A model generated the notes under the pieces. It was given only the letters and a program-made list of their open reading frames with translations, did not search any database and was not told the origin of the DNA. DNA of 64,000 nt from Metellina segmentata (Eukaryota; Arthropoda; Arachnida; Araneae; Tetragnathidae): contig OX375879.1 in NCBI GenBank assembly GCA_947359465.1, positions 122,854,486 to 122,918,485 of the forward strand. The letters are read 5' to 3'. Both the position numbers and the translations under genes were made by a program. Each line of letters starts with the position of its first letter. The stretch's first letter is position 1. Of the stretch, positions 33,629 through 44,540 are shown in pieces.

Positions 33629-35195
33629 TTAAACATGGATGGGTTGGCGCATGCGTCATATTTAAAGAAGTACGAGGGCATCGGAAAACATACTTATTTG
33701 AATTACGAATGCATGTATTGCACTTTTTAAAACTGCATAATTTAAGTAACAAATGAAACGCAAAATTCATGTCACACAAGGCCTTTTCAAACAAGTCTAA
33801 ACGCGGGAAATATATTTTTGAAGGTTGCTTTCGCTTTTTCAGTTACCAAAATCTTTTCTTACCGGTTAAAAGTTTAGGATAACTGCTTATAAAAAGAAGA
33901 GCCTGTGAATTTTCAATTTCAAAGAAACATATTGAGATTTCCTCCAACTTAAAGTTAATCCGTGTTCAAGTCTATGTATACATCCGATTGTACAATCAAT
34001 TGAAACATAATACATATAACGAGGAATTACTGTAATTCCGGCACTACATTCTCATTCAAAGTTAATGGAGGATTATCTGATCTTCAACCTTACGGTTTAT
34101 ATCCCCATAATCATCCGGACAATCAATTTCTGAAATGAAATCTATCACCACTCTCAACCTATTAACGAATCACACTAGGCAATAAGTTGAATTAGCGGTC
34201 TTCAATCGAATCGGGGAGTAATATGATTTCCAGTCAGAGTATACAGTACAAATATTCAGCAAATATAGACACATACGCTGTCCTTGAACCTGGTTAATTA
34301 ACTTTAGGTTTAGAAGCTTTATCATAAAATACTATGTCCTAAACCAGTTCTTTGTGAGCTCATGTGAACAATTTGAAAGTATTTTGTTTAAACTATTGCT
34401 GTTTAAAAATACCCAATAAATGAAATGTGAAGAATACAATAGTTGAATTTCTAAGAGTAATAATATCTAGATCTCGTTCATTGTTTTCAAGTGGTATAAT
34501 TTAAAGCATGGAACTGAATGTACCGCGTATTTATGCTTTTGTGACTATCGTCAATTTTTAATCTTAAAAGTGAATTCTCTTTAAGCATCCTACTCATAAA
34601 TCGACGTGATTGCTTCGAGATACGAAATCCCCAAAAGGTCGTTCTACATTTTTAAAACCCTTGCACTTAAATCGTTCTCTATTTATCATTACTTTCCATT
34701 TGTATAATTATTTCATTAGCCAGTACAGAACGATGAATCTTTGAAATGCAAATAAACTTTTCCCCGTTCCAATGAAAAATTTTGAAACGTGTCCGGGTTT
34801 TAAGGTTTCAGCTGACAAATGAAACTCCGGGAACTGATGGAACGCCGGAAAGAAGCCTTTTTTCTCTTGAAACTTGGTAATTTTTCATTAATTTTAAACA
34901 GAGTTTTGACGGCCCGCGAAACGGTTTATCATCCAGTGGTTAACGAAGATTAATATCCCAGACTGCAAAGGGTAAAAGAAAGTTGTTAGAGCAGAAAAAG
35001 TCCGCTTCTTTTTGTGTCGCGCGTGATTTTGGGGCAGAATCTGACCGTGATTGTTCCCACCCAGTCATGCTCAGGTGCGAGTTGCGCTCGAAACTGCGAT
35101 TCATTATGTTCCAGGGAATTGTTCGCAACTTTTGTAACGATAGAGCTAAGATATAAAACGGGAAACGTCATTTTCAGGTCATACTCTAGGTCTCC
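33629..35195. other. No gene seen
   Basis: AT-rich single-copy DNA. A somewhat GC-richer patch at about 34780-35110 has overlapping open frames on both strands, without a domain. Confidence 0.5.
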
Positions 35196-35199
35196 AAAG

Positions 35200-35428
35200 A
35201 GCCATGACAGTCCACTTGGAAGAGTAGCGGATTGACAATCAGAGGGTTGCTAGTTCGAAACTCGATCGAACCAAACACTTTCATGTACGTGGGAAATAGT
35301 GCACGCTAAAGCTGTCGTGATCCCAACTTTGCCTCACGTTGATATGCTGTGGAAGCTTGGAGAGTGGGCTGCTTCCTCAGATGTTGGCCTCGTCATTTGG
35401 CCGTTATTCAAAATGACATCTCTTACAT
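35200..35428 (+). mobile_element. SINE family 1, head B, 3' truncated
   Basis: CCACTTGGAAGAGTAGCGGA, GGGTTGCTAGTTCGAAACTC (B box), CACGCTAAAGCTGTCGTGAT, GTGGAAGCTTGGAGAGTGGG, TTCAAAATGACATCTC, then unrelated AT-rich sequence. Confidence 0.85.
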
Positions 35429-35935
35429 TTATAATTTATGCAGTAATTAATGCAATTTTTACTTATATAAGTAATTTGGTTTAATACATTTATGTATAAA
35501 AATGTTTTAGTGGGTATTTCCATTTGTGTAAGATTGAAAGCAGTCCGTTACACCTGTCTATGCCAATGGGAATAACGAAGGGTTAAATACATTCCTTTTT
35601 TAACGGGTAAGAGTAAATGAACTGGAAAGCTCAATGCTCTGATAATTTCAGTGACTCAGTGGTTTAGCCCACTGCGCTAGAGACGTAGCAACGTATCCCT
35701 CGACTTACTTTCGGCTGGCTTGTTGAAGAAAAGAAAATTTATCATCTGAATAGTCAAAGGGACAGGAGGAGATACCCATACATTGATTCATCATGGGATT
35801 GGTTCACACGACGTACTAGTAGACTGAAGATATCACCACTTTTGTCACCATTCAATAAAAGTACCCAATCACACATCTACCCTCTTATAGGAATCAATAT
35901 TGCCAAATAATGCGATAAGATGCCTAATATGTCAA
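35429..35935. other. No gene seen
   Basis: AT-rich sequence without a supported feature. Confidence 0.45.
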
Positions 35936-35939
35936 CCAA

Positions 35940-36040
35940 CACAATATATCTTATAGTAATCAATCACGTGACTACTAGTCGACATGGTGGTCATATATTC
36001 TGAAGCTCATCCGAATAGCAATGCTCAGTTTTCTGAAACT
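35940..36040 (+). repeat. Dispersed repeat, copy of the 6175 family
   Basis: AATCACGTGACTACTAGTCG, ACATGGTGGTCATATATTCT, GAAGCTCATCCGAATAGCAA, TGCTCAGTTTTC align with 6175-6290. Confidence 0.6.
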
Positions 36041-36204
36041 TCAAGTCAATGTTGTGTGTAAGTCCGTATACATACGGATCTTTGACGCTGCTTGTCCAAC
36101 TATGGATAAACAACGCATATCCATCGGGAAACCCAACCATTTAATAACTTCATTGACTTTCTTTAAATTCAATGAAGTAAACTCTCTTTGGTGTGAATAT
36201 TTTA

Positions 36205-37525
36205 AACTTTAAGTTGTACATATACACTATAATATTTTTTTTTAATTTTGACTTTAAAAATCCATTTTTTTTTTCACAGGTAATTAGGATATTTTTTTAA
36301 ATAATTTCAGGGAGAAAAAGTCAGATTGTGTAAATAATTAATTATCTAATTAAGATATAATTAGCAAGTTTTTTAAACGGGATAGCTCAAATTCTAATTT
36401 GTTCAGAAAGACGATTCTTGTTGGAAATAATTTCTGATATTATTTTTCATGTGTTGAGCCTCCATGAAGTTGTTACAAGAAATGTTTTTTTTTTTTTTTT
36501 TTACAATTTTTTAAATAAGGAAACTTTAAAAAAATCAACATTGTTTTAGGAATTTCAGCATTTAAAAATCAATTAAAAATTAATTTCGAAACAAAATTAT
36601 CTGATTGAAGTTCAAATCTTAAACTGTATCATATGAATCACAATGATGCAAATATAATTATGTAAGGTGAATTGATTGTGGAGTTACCTTGTTTTGAACA
36701 AACTATTGCAAAAATGCAGTTCTTCAAAAATCGAGTTTAATGTTTTGGAAACATGTCTGTTCATGGTGACAGTACCTAACGAAAACCCTTTAAACAAAAC
36801 ACTATTTTGAATGATTACAAGATCTTGGTATCGTTTGAAAGCTAAGCGATTGGATAATACATTGAATTAACAAAAATATATTGATATTCTAGTTGATTTT
36901 CATGATTTCTAGTGTATACTTACTAGGGATGCGACATCGATAGCAAAACATCGATGTTTTGAAACATCGATGTTCAAAATTAAAACATCGATGTTGATAA
37001 TACATCGACCCAAAAACATCGATGTTTTTAAAATTCAGTGTTTTTAAACTTTTTTCCCCATTTCTTAAAACTGGTTTACCAACTATTGATGCGACATCGA
37101 CAGCAAAACATCGATGTTTTTAAAATGCAGTGTTTTTAAACTTTTTTGCCCATTTCTTAAAACTGGTTTAGCAACTAGTGATGCGACATCGGCTCCATTA
37201 CATCCATGTCTTTTTCTAAAACATCAATGTTTAGAAAACATCGACATCGATGTCGCATCCCTACTTTTCAGACCCTTCATCCTTGGTCACTTTGGTCTAA
37301 AAGTATGTTCAATTTGCTGATTATGAAAAGTATGCTACTTGGTTATTTTTAAAATTTTTATAACGGTACTTTTTTCATTTAAAAATAAAACATCGACAAC
37401 GTAAAAACATCGACAAGTATAAACATCGATGTTACCAAAACATCGATGTTAAATACATCGATGTTTTTTAAAAAACATCGACATCGATGTCGCATCCCTA
37501 ATACTTACACCTTAAAACGAACTGC
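36205..37525 (+). mobile_element. ~750-bp TIR element, copy 3, carrying a hAT-type MITE at its 3' end
   Basis: Starts TAAGTTGTACATATACACTA. Landmarks follow: ATTTCAGGGAGAAAAAGTCA, TAATTAATTATCTAATTAAG, GAGCCTCCATGAAGTTGTTA, CATGGTGACAGTACCTAACG. The 3' terminus CTAGTGTATACTTAC is interrupted by 36924-37500 and resumes as ATACTTACACCTTAAAACG. Confidence 0.85.
36924..37500. mobile_element. hAT-type MITE composed of ACATCGATGT palindromes, 8-bp TSD
   Basis: Termini TAGGGATGCGACATCGATAG and, complementary, ACATCGATGTCGCATCCCTA. ATACTTAC is perfectly duplicated at 36916-36923 and 37501-37508, the duplication length of hAT elements. About ten exact ACATCGATGT boxes are spread through it, and partial terminal sequences recur internally (ATTGATGCGACATCGACAGC near 37086; GTGATGCGACATCGG near 37178; a complete right end at 37244-37262). 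Internal duplication has occurred. No ORF. Confidence 0.93.
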
Positions 37526-38250
37526 TTCATCCCGTGCGAAACAGTTTTAGAAATAGTTCGTATTAGTCAAATAATTCACAAAAATAAGACTGCATTCATT
37601 AGTAATAGAACATTTACTTATTCCATTTATTCTATCTCACGTTTCTTATCGAAAGCTTTAAATTAGACGTGAAATGAACAGGAAACAATAAGACGTGTAA
37701 AACAAGTGTATTAGAGTGAAACAATAAATCACCATAACTCTCATCTTTCTGGAAGCGAACTGTATATTCCATCATATAAAAATCATGAAGCATAAAAAAG
37801 ATAGTTGATATTCCTTTTCCATGCTGAAAGTATCGAATTTGACCTTTATCACGGTTTAAAGGCTTCTCGTGGTCAGATTAAACAAGATTTAAAATTGAAG
37901 CTAGTGCCTGTAGAAGTTTATATCAGTCAGGCTTATCCTCTATTGTTCAGCCGCACAGCGTTCAATAACGACGACCGGTAGAAATTAGGAGCATACAATT
38001 ACTTTTTTTTAAACCTGTTTTAAAAACGTGTTATAAAATTACTATTGAAAACAAGTATTTTTAAAGGATGGTCAATTTTATATATATTAATTTCCAACGA
38101 ACTTATGTGTGGCGCTTTTTATTCGAATGAAGTTCTATTTTCGATACTAACACAACCGGTTAAGAGAGAGTTCAAAAGAAAACACTAAAAATCTTATGAT
38201 TTTTTACAAATGTTGCTTCATTTGTAACGTGGTCTCGTATTCTATTTCAG
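37526..38250 (+). other. Intron sequence just upstream of the Musashi-type exon
   Basis: AT-rich, repeat-poor compared with the rest of the window. It ends in TTCTATTTCAG. No branch point can be named with confidence. Confidence 0.6.
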
Positions 38251-38335
38251 GGGATTCGGTTTTGTGACGTTCGCAGATCCGGACAGTGTAGATAAAGTGC
38301 TAGCGAATGGACCTCACGAACTCGATGGTAAAAAG
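38251..38335 (+). CDS. Musashi/Rbp6-type RNA-binding protein, internal exon (second half of RRM1)
   Basis: The exon is preceded by a pyrimidine-rich stretch ending in TTTCAG and followed by GTAAGC, so both splice sites fit consensus. It is 85 bp: one base completing a split codon (expected Arg), then 28 codons ending on a codon boundary. The peptide holds the RNP1 octamer core GFGFVTF, then [10 protein letters not shown], then HELDGKK. In Musashi and Drosophila Rbp6 this is beta3-alpha2-beta4 of the first RNA-recognition motif, which binds UAG-containing 3' UTR elements to control translation, mostly in neural precursors. VDKVL plus HELD separates it from DAZAP1/Hrb27C, which share [10 protein letters not shown] but have HTLDG. 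The next exon should begin with a lysine-rich IDPKVAFPRR-type linker; I did not find it or the preceding exon. Orientation implies that the rest of the window is intron. The choice between msi and Rbp6 is open, so no symbol is given. Confidence 0.88.
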
Positions 38336-39585
38336 GTAAGCTCCATTTCATCCTTCTCGCTAAAAGCTCTTCACGCCAACGAATCATAGCTTCATTTGCC
38401 TAGGCGAGGTTTTACATTTTAATTTAGTGTTTCATACTTTTAGTGCAATGAGCCAAATGGATGCATATGTTAAAATATTTTATTATTTAACAAGATATAG
38501 TTTGTAGTTTGATAAATATGTTGAGATTTAAATAGTTGGTACGTTAAGTTATTCTAGTAGATACGTGTAAAACTGGGAACTTTGAATACATGAATATGGT
38601 TTTAATTCAAATCTCGATGCATTTTTAGACGAAGATTCAGATGTATTGTGCATTCAAAATTTATGCTTTCCTTGGTAATGATTTATTTATAACTACTTGA
38701 GAAACATCTTTAAACTGAGCAGGAAGTCCAAATCAGAACTGATTGTATGCTACATCGATCCTTTTTCAAGTGATCGCATGTAGTATATAAGATTAGAAAA
38801 ATGAGTTTCATTTACAGTCATCATCAAAACGCTTACAATCTGAAAATACTGATGCTACTACTTTGGAGACGCTTATCTTGTGGAATCAATGGGAAGTAGG
38901 ATTAAATATTTTATTGGTGTTTTATATCTGTACTAGAAAATGTATCTCGTACAGATGTTCTCTAACACCTTAGTCACAGCTGTCAAAACTTAAAAAGCTT
39001 GTGTATCTCAGCAGATATTCCCTTTAGAATGATGAATAGCTCCCATTTTATTAATTAGACGCAGGATAGTATTTTTCTAATAAAATATTTCGTTGTAGAG
39101 GGTACTCATAAAAACTAAATTAATTTCTTCATACATTACGACTATTAATTTACGATTTGTAAATTCAATTATGTATCTAAAATATACACAAAGCGCAATT
39201 TTGTGTTCGACAACACAATAGATAGTAAAAAAAGTATTATACGAGCACATTTTGATTGAGTTATGCATCTTTCCATGCTCTGCCACTATTGGTGACCTGG
39301 ATGTGATATGCATCCCATTGGCAGTTCGACTGTTCATCGTGTTCCACCCGTTAAAGTGCGTGCCGATTTAGATGAGCATCATCATCCTAGATTGGTTGTA
39401 AGCGTTATTGACTCGTTTGAATGCGCGGGTACCCATATTCACGATTTCAATTGGGTGCTTTCTCATGCACTCAATTGTAGCGATTCTATCTTAGGCGGAA
39501 TTGCATGGTGTTTGGTGAATAATTTGATTGAATCTGATTGGTTAGTGATATTTTTCATGCGTAGTAGGTATTCCGAATACAATTC
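38336..39585 (+). other. Intron sequence just downstream of the exon
   Basis: Begins GTAAGCTCCATTTCATCC. AT-rich and repeat-poor for about 1.2 kb; no second RRM exon found. Confidence 0.6.
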
Positions 39586-40085
39586 TTTACTAATGACGAG
39601 ATACCTCGTCAACTCGATAGTGTCAATTTTTCATGATGACGAGATCAAGATCAGGGCAGTTTTCTTCGAATGACGAGATATGTCGTCCACCCAAATCTAG
39701 TCAGTTTGGTAATGACGAGATACCTCGTCGAAACAACCATCAGAAAGTTTGAAGATCAAAAGATTCCCCAGATAATCCTTCAAATCTGCAGGCAAAAATC
39801 GTGCACTGACATTGATATTCATCGTCCGAGAGCTTTCCTCGGATGGCTACATGTACAGCTGTGTGATAAAATCTTGTTTCTGTGTCGGTCACAGTAGAGC
39901 GAATCCAATCTCATGCGACGCTCCTGCCATAAAATCCCTCAGCTCGGAAGAGTTATCTCGTCCATCAAGACCTGACCAATTTTGCCAATAACCAGGCCAC
40001 TCGTCATAAAGAGAGTTTCGATTTTTTTGTAATGATGACGAGATGTCTCGTACTTCAAGATCTAGTGTCAGTTTTCTTTTTAAGA
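39586..40085 (+). repeat. Palindromic GACGAGATACCTCGTC repeat array, longest copy
   Basis: At least five palindromic boxes lie in 500 bp: GACGAGATACCTCGTC (39596), TGACGAGATATGTCGTCC (39671), TGACGAGATACCTCGTCG (39713), GAGTTATCTCGTCC (near 39947) and TGACGAGATGTCTCGT (near 40035), each followed by TCAAGATC/ATCTAG..GTCAGTTTT-type spacers. Confidence 0.8.
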
Positions 40086-40475
40086 CAAAATACTTTAGAC
40101 ACGTAGCAGGAGGGTTAAGAAAAGGCGTGGTCATCCGCAGTGTTGGAATCGATGGACTTACTGTACTGACTAGTCAGCGCAACGATCGTCCATTCGGGTT
40201 ACACCTCAAGCTCACCCCATGACCACTCCATCGACCTCCAGATGAGTGACGATAAGTGCCAGTAGTTGAACAGGCACGTTTCGAATGATCTTCATTCGTC
40301 TCCTGGAAGTAGGCTTAACGCGAGTCATCCATTCGTACCGCTGCATCCAAAGACGCTTGCACTGGAACATGGGATGTAGAATGGCATCACAATACCCCGC
40401 TCTCTTGCTTCAGTGCGATGCTCATTGCATATCTACTATCTACCAGAATGGCATCACGGCTTCTCCAGTCACTCC

Positions 40476-40552
40476 ACGGTCCGCTGTAGCCCAGTTAGAA
40501 GCGTAACGGATTAGCTACCGGAGGGTTGCGAATTCGAAACACTTCATAAAAA
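40476..40552 (+). mobile_element. SINE family 1, isolated head B
   Basis: CCGCTGTAGCCCAGTTAGAA, GCGTAACGGATTAGCTACCG, GAGGGTTGCGAATTCGAAAC, then the body is absent. Confidence 0.75.
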
Positions 40553-40699
40553 TCAGTTCCTATTTTAAAACCCGTAGGAGACATGAAACCAAATAATTGC
40601 TTCTTGGGATTGCGTTCCCAATTCGTTTGACAAGGATAAATAATCGAATGAAGTGATAGTGCGAACTCTGAAATGTAGGCTGATTGCCGAATTCCCCCC

Positions 40700-41230
40700 A
40701 TGCAGTCTTTCAGAGTTATGGATATTTTTTCATGGATTTTTGATCTCAAATCGCTGTCGCATCAGAACGCTTTCTTCGGTCTAAGCCATTTTCATAAAAT
40801 TCCGATTTCAAAACACGTGAGAGAATTCTCCGTTTCAGCCGATATTTTATGCGTGTGGCAACTTTTAAATACGCGAAGCAACTTGTGGGCAGCCAGCCAT
40901 TGCGAAGACATCAGCGCCTCGGGTTTAACCAGACAAGCCGTAAAACCGGGTTTAAGACCACGCTCGGGCAACACTCGCCGAGCGAGACACTGACGCGACC
41001 CAACAAATGACTGTCCTGGCTGTCAGCCTCTTCCTTCGACATCAGCCATTTGTGTCCGGGCCTTAATCCTGGTTGCAAATGAGTTCGTAAACTGGGCGGG
41101 AGTCGGGAAAAGGATATTCCCGGAATGAGGTCTCGTAAACCCCAACCGCGAGCTTACTTACCCGGAGAGACGGACAGGGTTGGCAGATGACACGGCAATA
41201 AAACCAAGTGATAATTTGGGGCTCCTTCTT
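40700..41230. other. Unique GC-richer island downstream of the exon
   Basis: Single copy, CpG-containing (GACATCAGCGCCTCGGG, CTGGGCGGGAGTCGGG). A 97-codon frame has no domain. Candidate intronic element. Confidence 0.3.
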
Positions 41231-41437
41231 TTTTGTCAATCCTATCAGAAGACGAAGTGAGTGGATGTCTCAGCGATAGGGTTTGTGCTACAGTTTTTCC
41301 ATCCAGTTATATTCTCAAATGAATAGCAGTTTATCATTCGTCTAATACTGCAGACGAGCGAGTCTTTTCCAATACAAAGTTACTGACTGATTCGCAATAG
41401 AGTTCCTGAATGATTCGCAATGGAAGTTGATAGATAT

Positions 41438-42013
41438 TAATTAACGCACTGGAACAACACAACGGGCTATTGCCGACGGTCCGGGATCAATCCCGAAGGG
41501 TTGTAAGAGGGCTGACATTGAAACCCTTTTAGGGCGAATTGAACATCAGCAACGAACGACACGGCAAGAATGTTCTTGATTTGATCTGCAAGTTTCTGTC
41601 AGAAATTTTGAGCCAAGCTAAATAAAGGTGGCAGTAGAGTTTTTTTTTTTTTTTTTTTTTTTGGGGGGGGGGCTATACGTTTTCTGTTCCTTTACCGAAC
41701 CTGGTCACACTTCCCTTCGTTTTCGAATACAATTTCAGGTCGTCGACAACGGAAATTCATAAGAATGATTTCTAAATTCATATCCGAGAGCGAAATATTC
41801 AAGGATAAAGTCTCGTAATTTTGCACCATGGACAGATGACTAGAACCCCTGAGCTTGCCCCCTACTTTGCAAGCTTCCTCCTCGCCACGACAAGTGAGTA
41901 CATTTTAGACCACGATATATTCGGTACACGACGGTCTTTGGCTGGAGCTAGTTTCGAACTTGCTGTAGTCTCGTTGCTAATGCGTGGCTCATCCAGCTAG
42001 GCTACGGCTGCAC
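41438..42013 (-). mobile_element. SINE family 1, head B, split by a ~290-bp insertion
   Basis: The left part (41438-41505) is the minus-strand tail ATCCCGGACCGTCGGCAATA, GTTGTTCCAGTGCGTTAATT. The right part (41793-42013) is the rest: GCAGCCGTAGCCTAGCTGGA, GAGCCACGCATTAGCAACGA, AGCCAAAGACCGTCGTGTAC. The intervening 41506-41792 is foreign and contains the T22/G10 tract. No duplication at its edges. Confidence 0.75.
41640..41673. repeat. Poly-T/poly-G homopolymer junction
   Basis: About 22 T followed by about 10 G with no intervening bases. Confidence 0.95.
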
Positions 42014-42014
42014 C

Positions 42015-42830
42015 CAAGTTATTGATTTGAGGAGTAAATTAAATTTAAAGTGCGTAAAAGAAAAAACACGGTGTTCAGCGTTTCAAAATACACCTAATAG
42101 TAGCATTGTTTACTTTGTTCCGTGAAAAAAAAAAGATTTTTGTCCAAGTTTAAAATACAGCTATTGTTTTGCTAAACAAAAAATAATTCCAAGAGTTCGC
42201 TGCTTAACTGCATTTAAACGGTGTTAATAGCGCAACGTTTTAATCACGTTAATTTTTTATCAATAAAGAAAAATAAGAAACGTTTTCTTTATTTCTTTTA
42301 ATAACTTGTTCCAATTTGAAACACTAACGAGAGAGAACTTTTTTACTTGAAATTTTTAAATATTTCAGTTATTTTCTTCGGAAAACTAACTCTTTACTTC
42401 ATTGGCACAGCGAGTAAAAAACATTCTCCATTGTTCAAAAACACAATAAATGAAATATAATTAAACTTTTTGTCGCACTTTTTTGGGTGAAACAATGCGT
42501 CCTTTGAATCTAAAAAACTAATTGTTCCAATTCTTGAGACGAAAAAACTGCACGGCGTGAAAAGAGGAAAAAAGGAATTGTAATGGTCTTTATTTCTCAT
42601 AATCTCCTCACAAGTTTCACTCAGTTTCTTCTAAAACGTTCTAATCAATAAATGAATTCGCTAAAACGTTCTTTTTATTCCACAAAAATGCAGATCTCCG
42701 TGCACAAGCGACACTTAAGTATTTTGCCCGAGCAAGCAATAAGTGCAAAAGCGCTTTGTAGCGTAAGTATTTAAAGGGAATTTAAATATTAAAGCTACTT
42801 TGTTAAAAATTCATAGATACTGTAATCTTT
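42015..42830. other. No gene seen
   Basis: AT-rich, no repeat family recognised. Confidence 0.5.
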
Positions 42831-42834
42831 GCAA

Positions 42835-43029
42835 ATGGCGGATCAATGGAAATTTTCTTTCGGCGCGACCGAACTTTCGGCTGATTTGTGTCGAGCCGTT
42901 AAAGGCGGTGGGCGCGTTACTTATCTCATTATGGCTCTAAGGCTAATAAACAGAGCGCGCAACTTGAGTTACGGAAGAAATTTTAGGCAAACAATTCCGG
43001 CTAAGTACGACGTTTATGTTTTTCGATAA
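42835..43029 (+). CDS. Short ORF of unknown function (64 aa), weak candidate
   Basis: The ORF starts at an ATG in the context GCAAATGGCGG and runs 64 codons to TAA. It begins MADQWKFSFGATELSADL and ends AKYDVYVFR. Its roughly 190 bp are visibly GC-richer than the flanks and are not part of any repeat I recognise. No domain is recognisable and no splice context is obvious. ATGGCGG also resembles a YY1/Pho site, so the segment could be regulatory instead. It could be a micropeptide, a mono-exonic retrocopy fragment or chance. Confidence 0.18.
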   Translation: MADQWKFSFGATELSADLCRAVKGGGRVTYLIMALRLINRARNLSYGRNFRQTIPAKYDVYVFR

Positions 43030-43330
43030 AAGTTTCCATGTATGAGAAGCACAAAAACGTTAATAGTACAACCACAGAGATTAGAATAGTTTGAAAACTC
43101 GAAGGGGGGGGGTTTCAACTAAACCACTTGCGACAGTTTCGAAAGATAATTGAAAAATGTTCACCCTGTAAAGTATTACAAAGAATAAGTTCTTAAATAA
43201 AGTATTGGTAACTTTTAAGTGTAACGCAGACCATGTGTGTCTTTTAAAGAATATTATTTCTCCTTGAATAAACGGAATATTTATAAACAAACCAGAGAGA
43301 CGAAAAGCGATTGTACATCTGTTACACCAA

Positions 43331-43650
43331 CGCCCTTGGTGATCCAGTTGGAATAGTAACGGATTAGCAACCGGAGGGTAGCGAGTTCGAAACTAGGTCC
43401 AAGCAAAGACCGTCGTGTACACGAAGCCTGCTGTACGTTAAATCCGCCGCAACCTCAAATGCCATCATGTTGGCGTGGTGTGGAAGTTTGGTGAGTGGGT
43501 TCCAGCGCAGGTGTCGACCTCATCCTCTGACAATGATTTAAAATTATGTGATGTTGTTCTCAGATCTTTCCCATGGGTGATTAATCCCGGACCGTCGTTA
43601 ATAGCCTGTTGTGTTGCCCCAGTACTACGTTAATCAACGACTACCTATCC
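43331..43650 (+). mobile_element. SINE family 1, head B, full length (good reference for head B)
   Basis: TTGGTGATCCAGTTGGAATA, GTAACGGATTAGCAACCGGA, GGGTAGCGAGTTCGAAACTA (B box), CAAAGACCGTCGTGTACACG, GGCGTGGTGTGGAAGTTTGG, ATTAATCCCGGACCGTCGTT, GTTGTGTTGCCCCAGTACTA then GTTAATCAACGACTACC. Confidence 0.93.
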
Positions 43651-43654
43651 AATG

Positions 43655-43765
43655 TTATGGTATGACAAATACCAGGATTACCTCAAAATGCAGTTTACCA
43701 CCATTTTGATGACGTTTGGTGTTTAATCTAATTGGTGTTGACCAATCAACTATTATGTATCGAAA
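43655..43765 (-). repeat. Dispersed repeat fragment (inverted 18713 family)
   Basis: ACCAGGATTACCTCAAAATG, CAGTTTACCACCATTTTGAT and GGTGTTGACCAATCAACTAT match 16130-16200 and, inverted, 18713-18780. Confidence 0.55.
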
Positions 43766-44034
43766 CAAGCCGTGAGGCCACATTGGGAATGCGAACAGGA
43801 AACTCGTTCCACCCTTTAAACTTCACAGCCATGTACATGCATGCAGACAGAAAATGTCTTATAAGTAGAGTGACCATAACGTCTCAAGTGAAGGCAAAAA
43901 ATCATGTTTGACATAAATATCCATCGTGATTTCTGTTTGGATATTCACTTTTTCTCGCGAACTATGAGATTCATCTATTCATCTTAAAACAATTTGTTCT
44001 TGTATAAAATGGTATGAAAAATACAATATTACTA

Positions 44035-44280
44035 TACAAATTAAAAATTCCATAGGATGAAGCTTGTTTTCATGTAATGAACCTTGAGATAAAATTTTTA
44101 ATTTTACAAATTAAAAATTCTATGTATTATGAAGCTTGTTTCCATGTAATGAACCAGGAGATTCATCCAAACCTTAAAACAGTCGTTTGTTCAGACATAA
44201 AATTGTATTAAAAATACAATTTTACTACATAAATTAAAAATTCCATGTGATGAAGCTTGTTTAAATCTAATAAAATTCGA
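44035..44280 (+). repeat. Three spaced direct copies of a ~60-bp unit
   Basis: ACAAATTAAAAATTCCATAG, GATGAAGCTTGTTTTCATGT, AATGAACC recurs near 44105 (TTCTATGTATTATGAAGCTT) and 44222 (TTCCATGTGATGAAGCTTGT). Confidence 0.8.
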
Positions 44281-44357
44281 TATAGTCAGAATTTAATACT
44301 GTACTAGTAAAGAGAAATACATTCACACAAACAACACATCTTTCTAACATTCATTGG

Positions 44358-44484
44358 AATGGTTCAAAATTACGACCAGGTTTCAAAATTACGTGGTGGC
44401 CTGAGATCTTGCTCTTCGGGTTTCATCCCGTGTCGTCACCAATAGCCTGTTGTGCTGCTCCAATACAACGTTAAATAACTACCA
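44358..44484 (+). mobile_element. SINE family 1, 3' half
   Basis: GGTTTCAAAATTACGTGGTG, CACCAATAGCCTGTTGTGCT, GCTCCAATACAACGTTAAAT then AACTACC. Confidence 0.78.
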
Positions 44485-44540
44485 TTTATAGTTAAGGGAT
44501 TCAGCATTACAAAACAACATCTTAGGTTATTCCCTTGATG

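Noticed and set aside
37114..37320. 68-codon ORF inside the ATCGAT MITE
   Set aside because: Lies wholly within internally duplicated palindromic repeats and has no coding signature.
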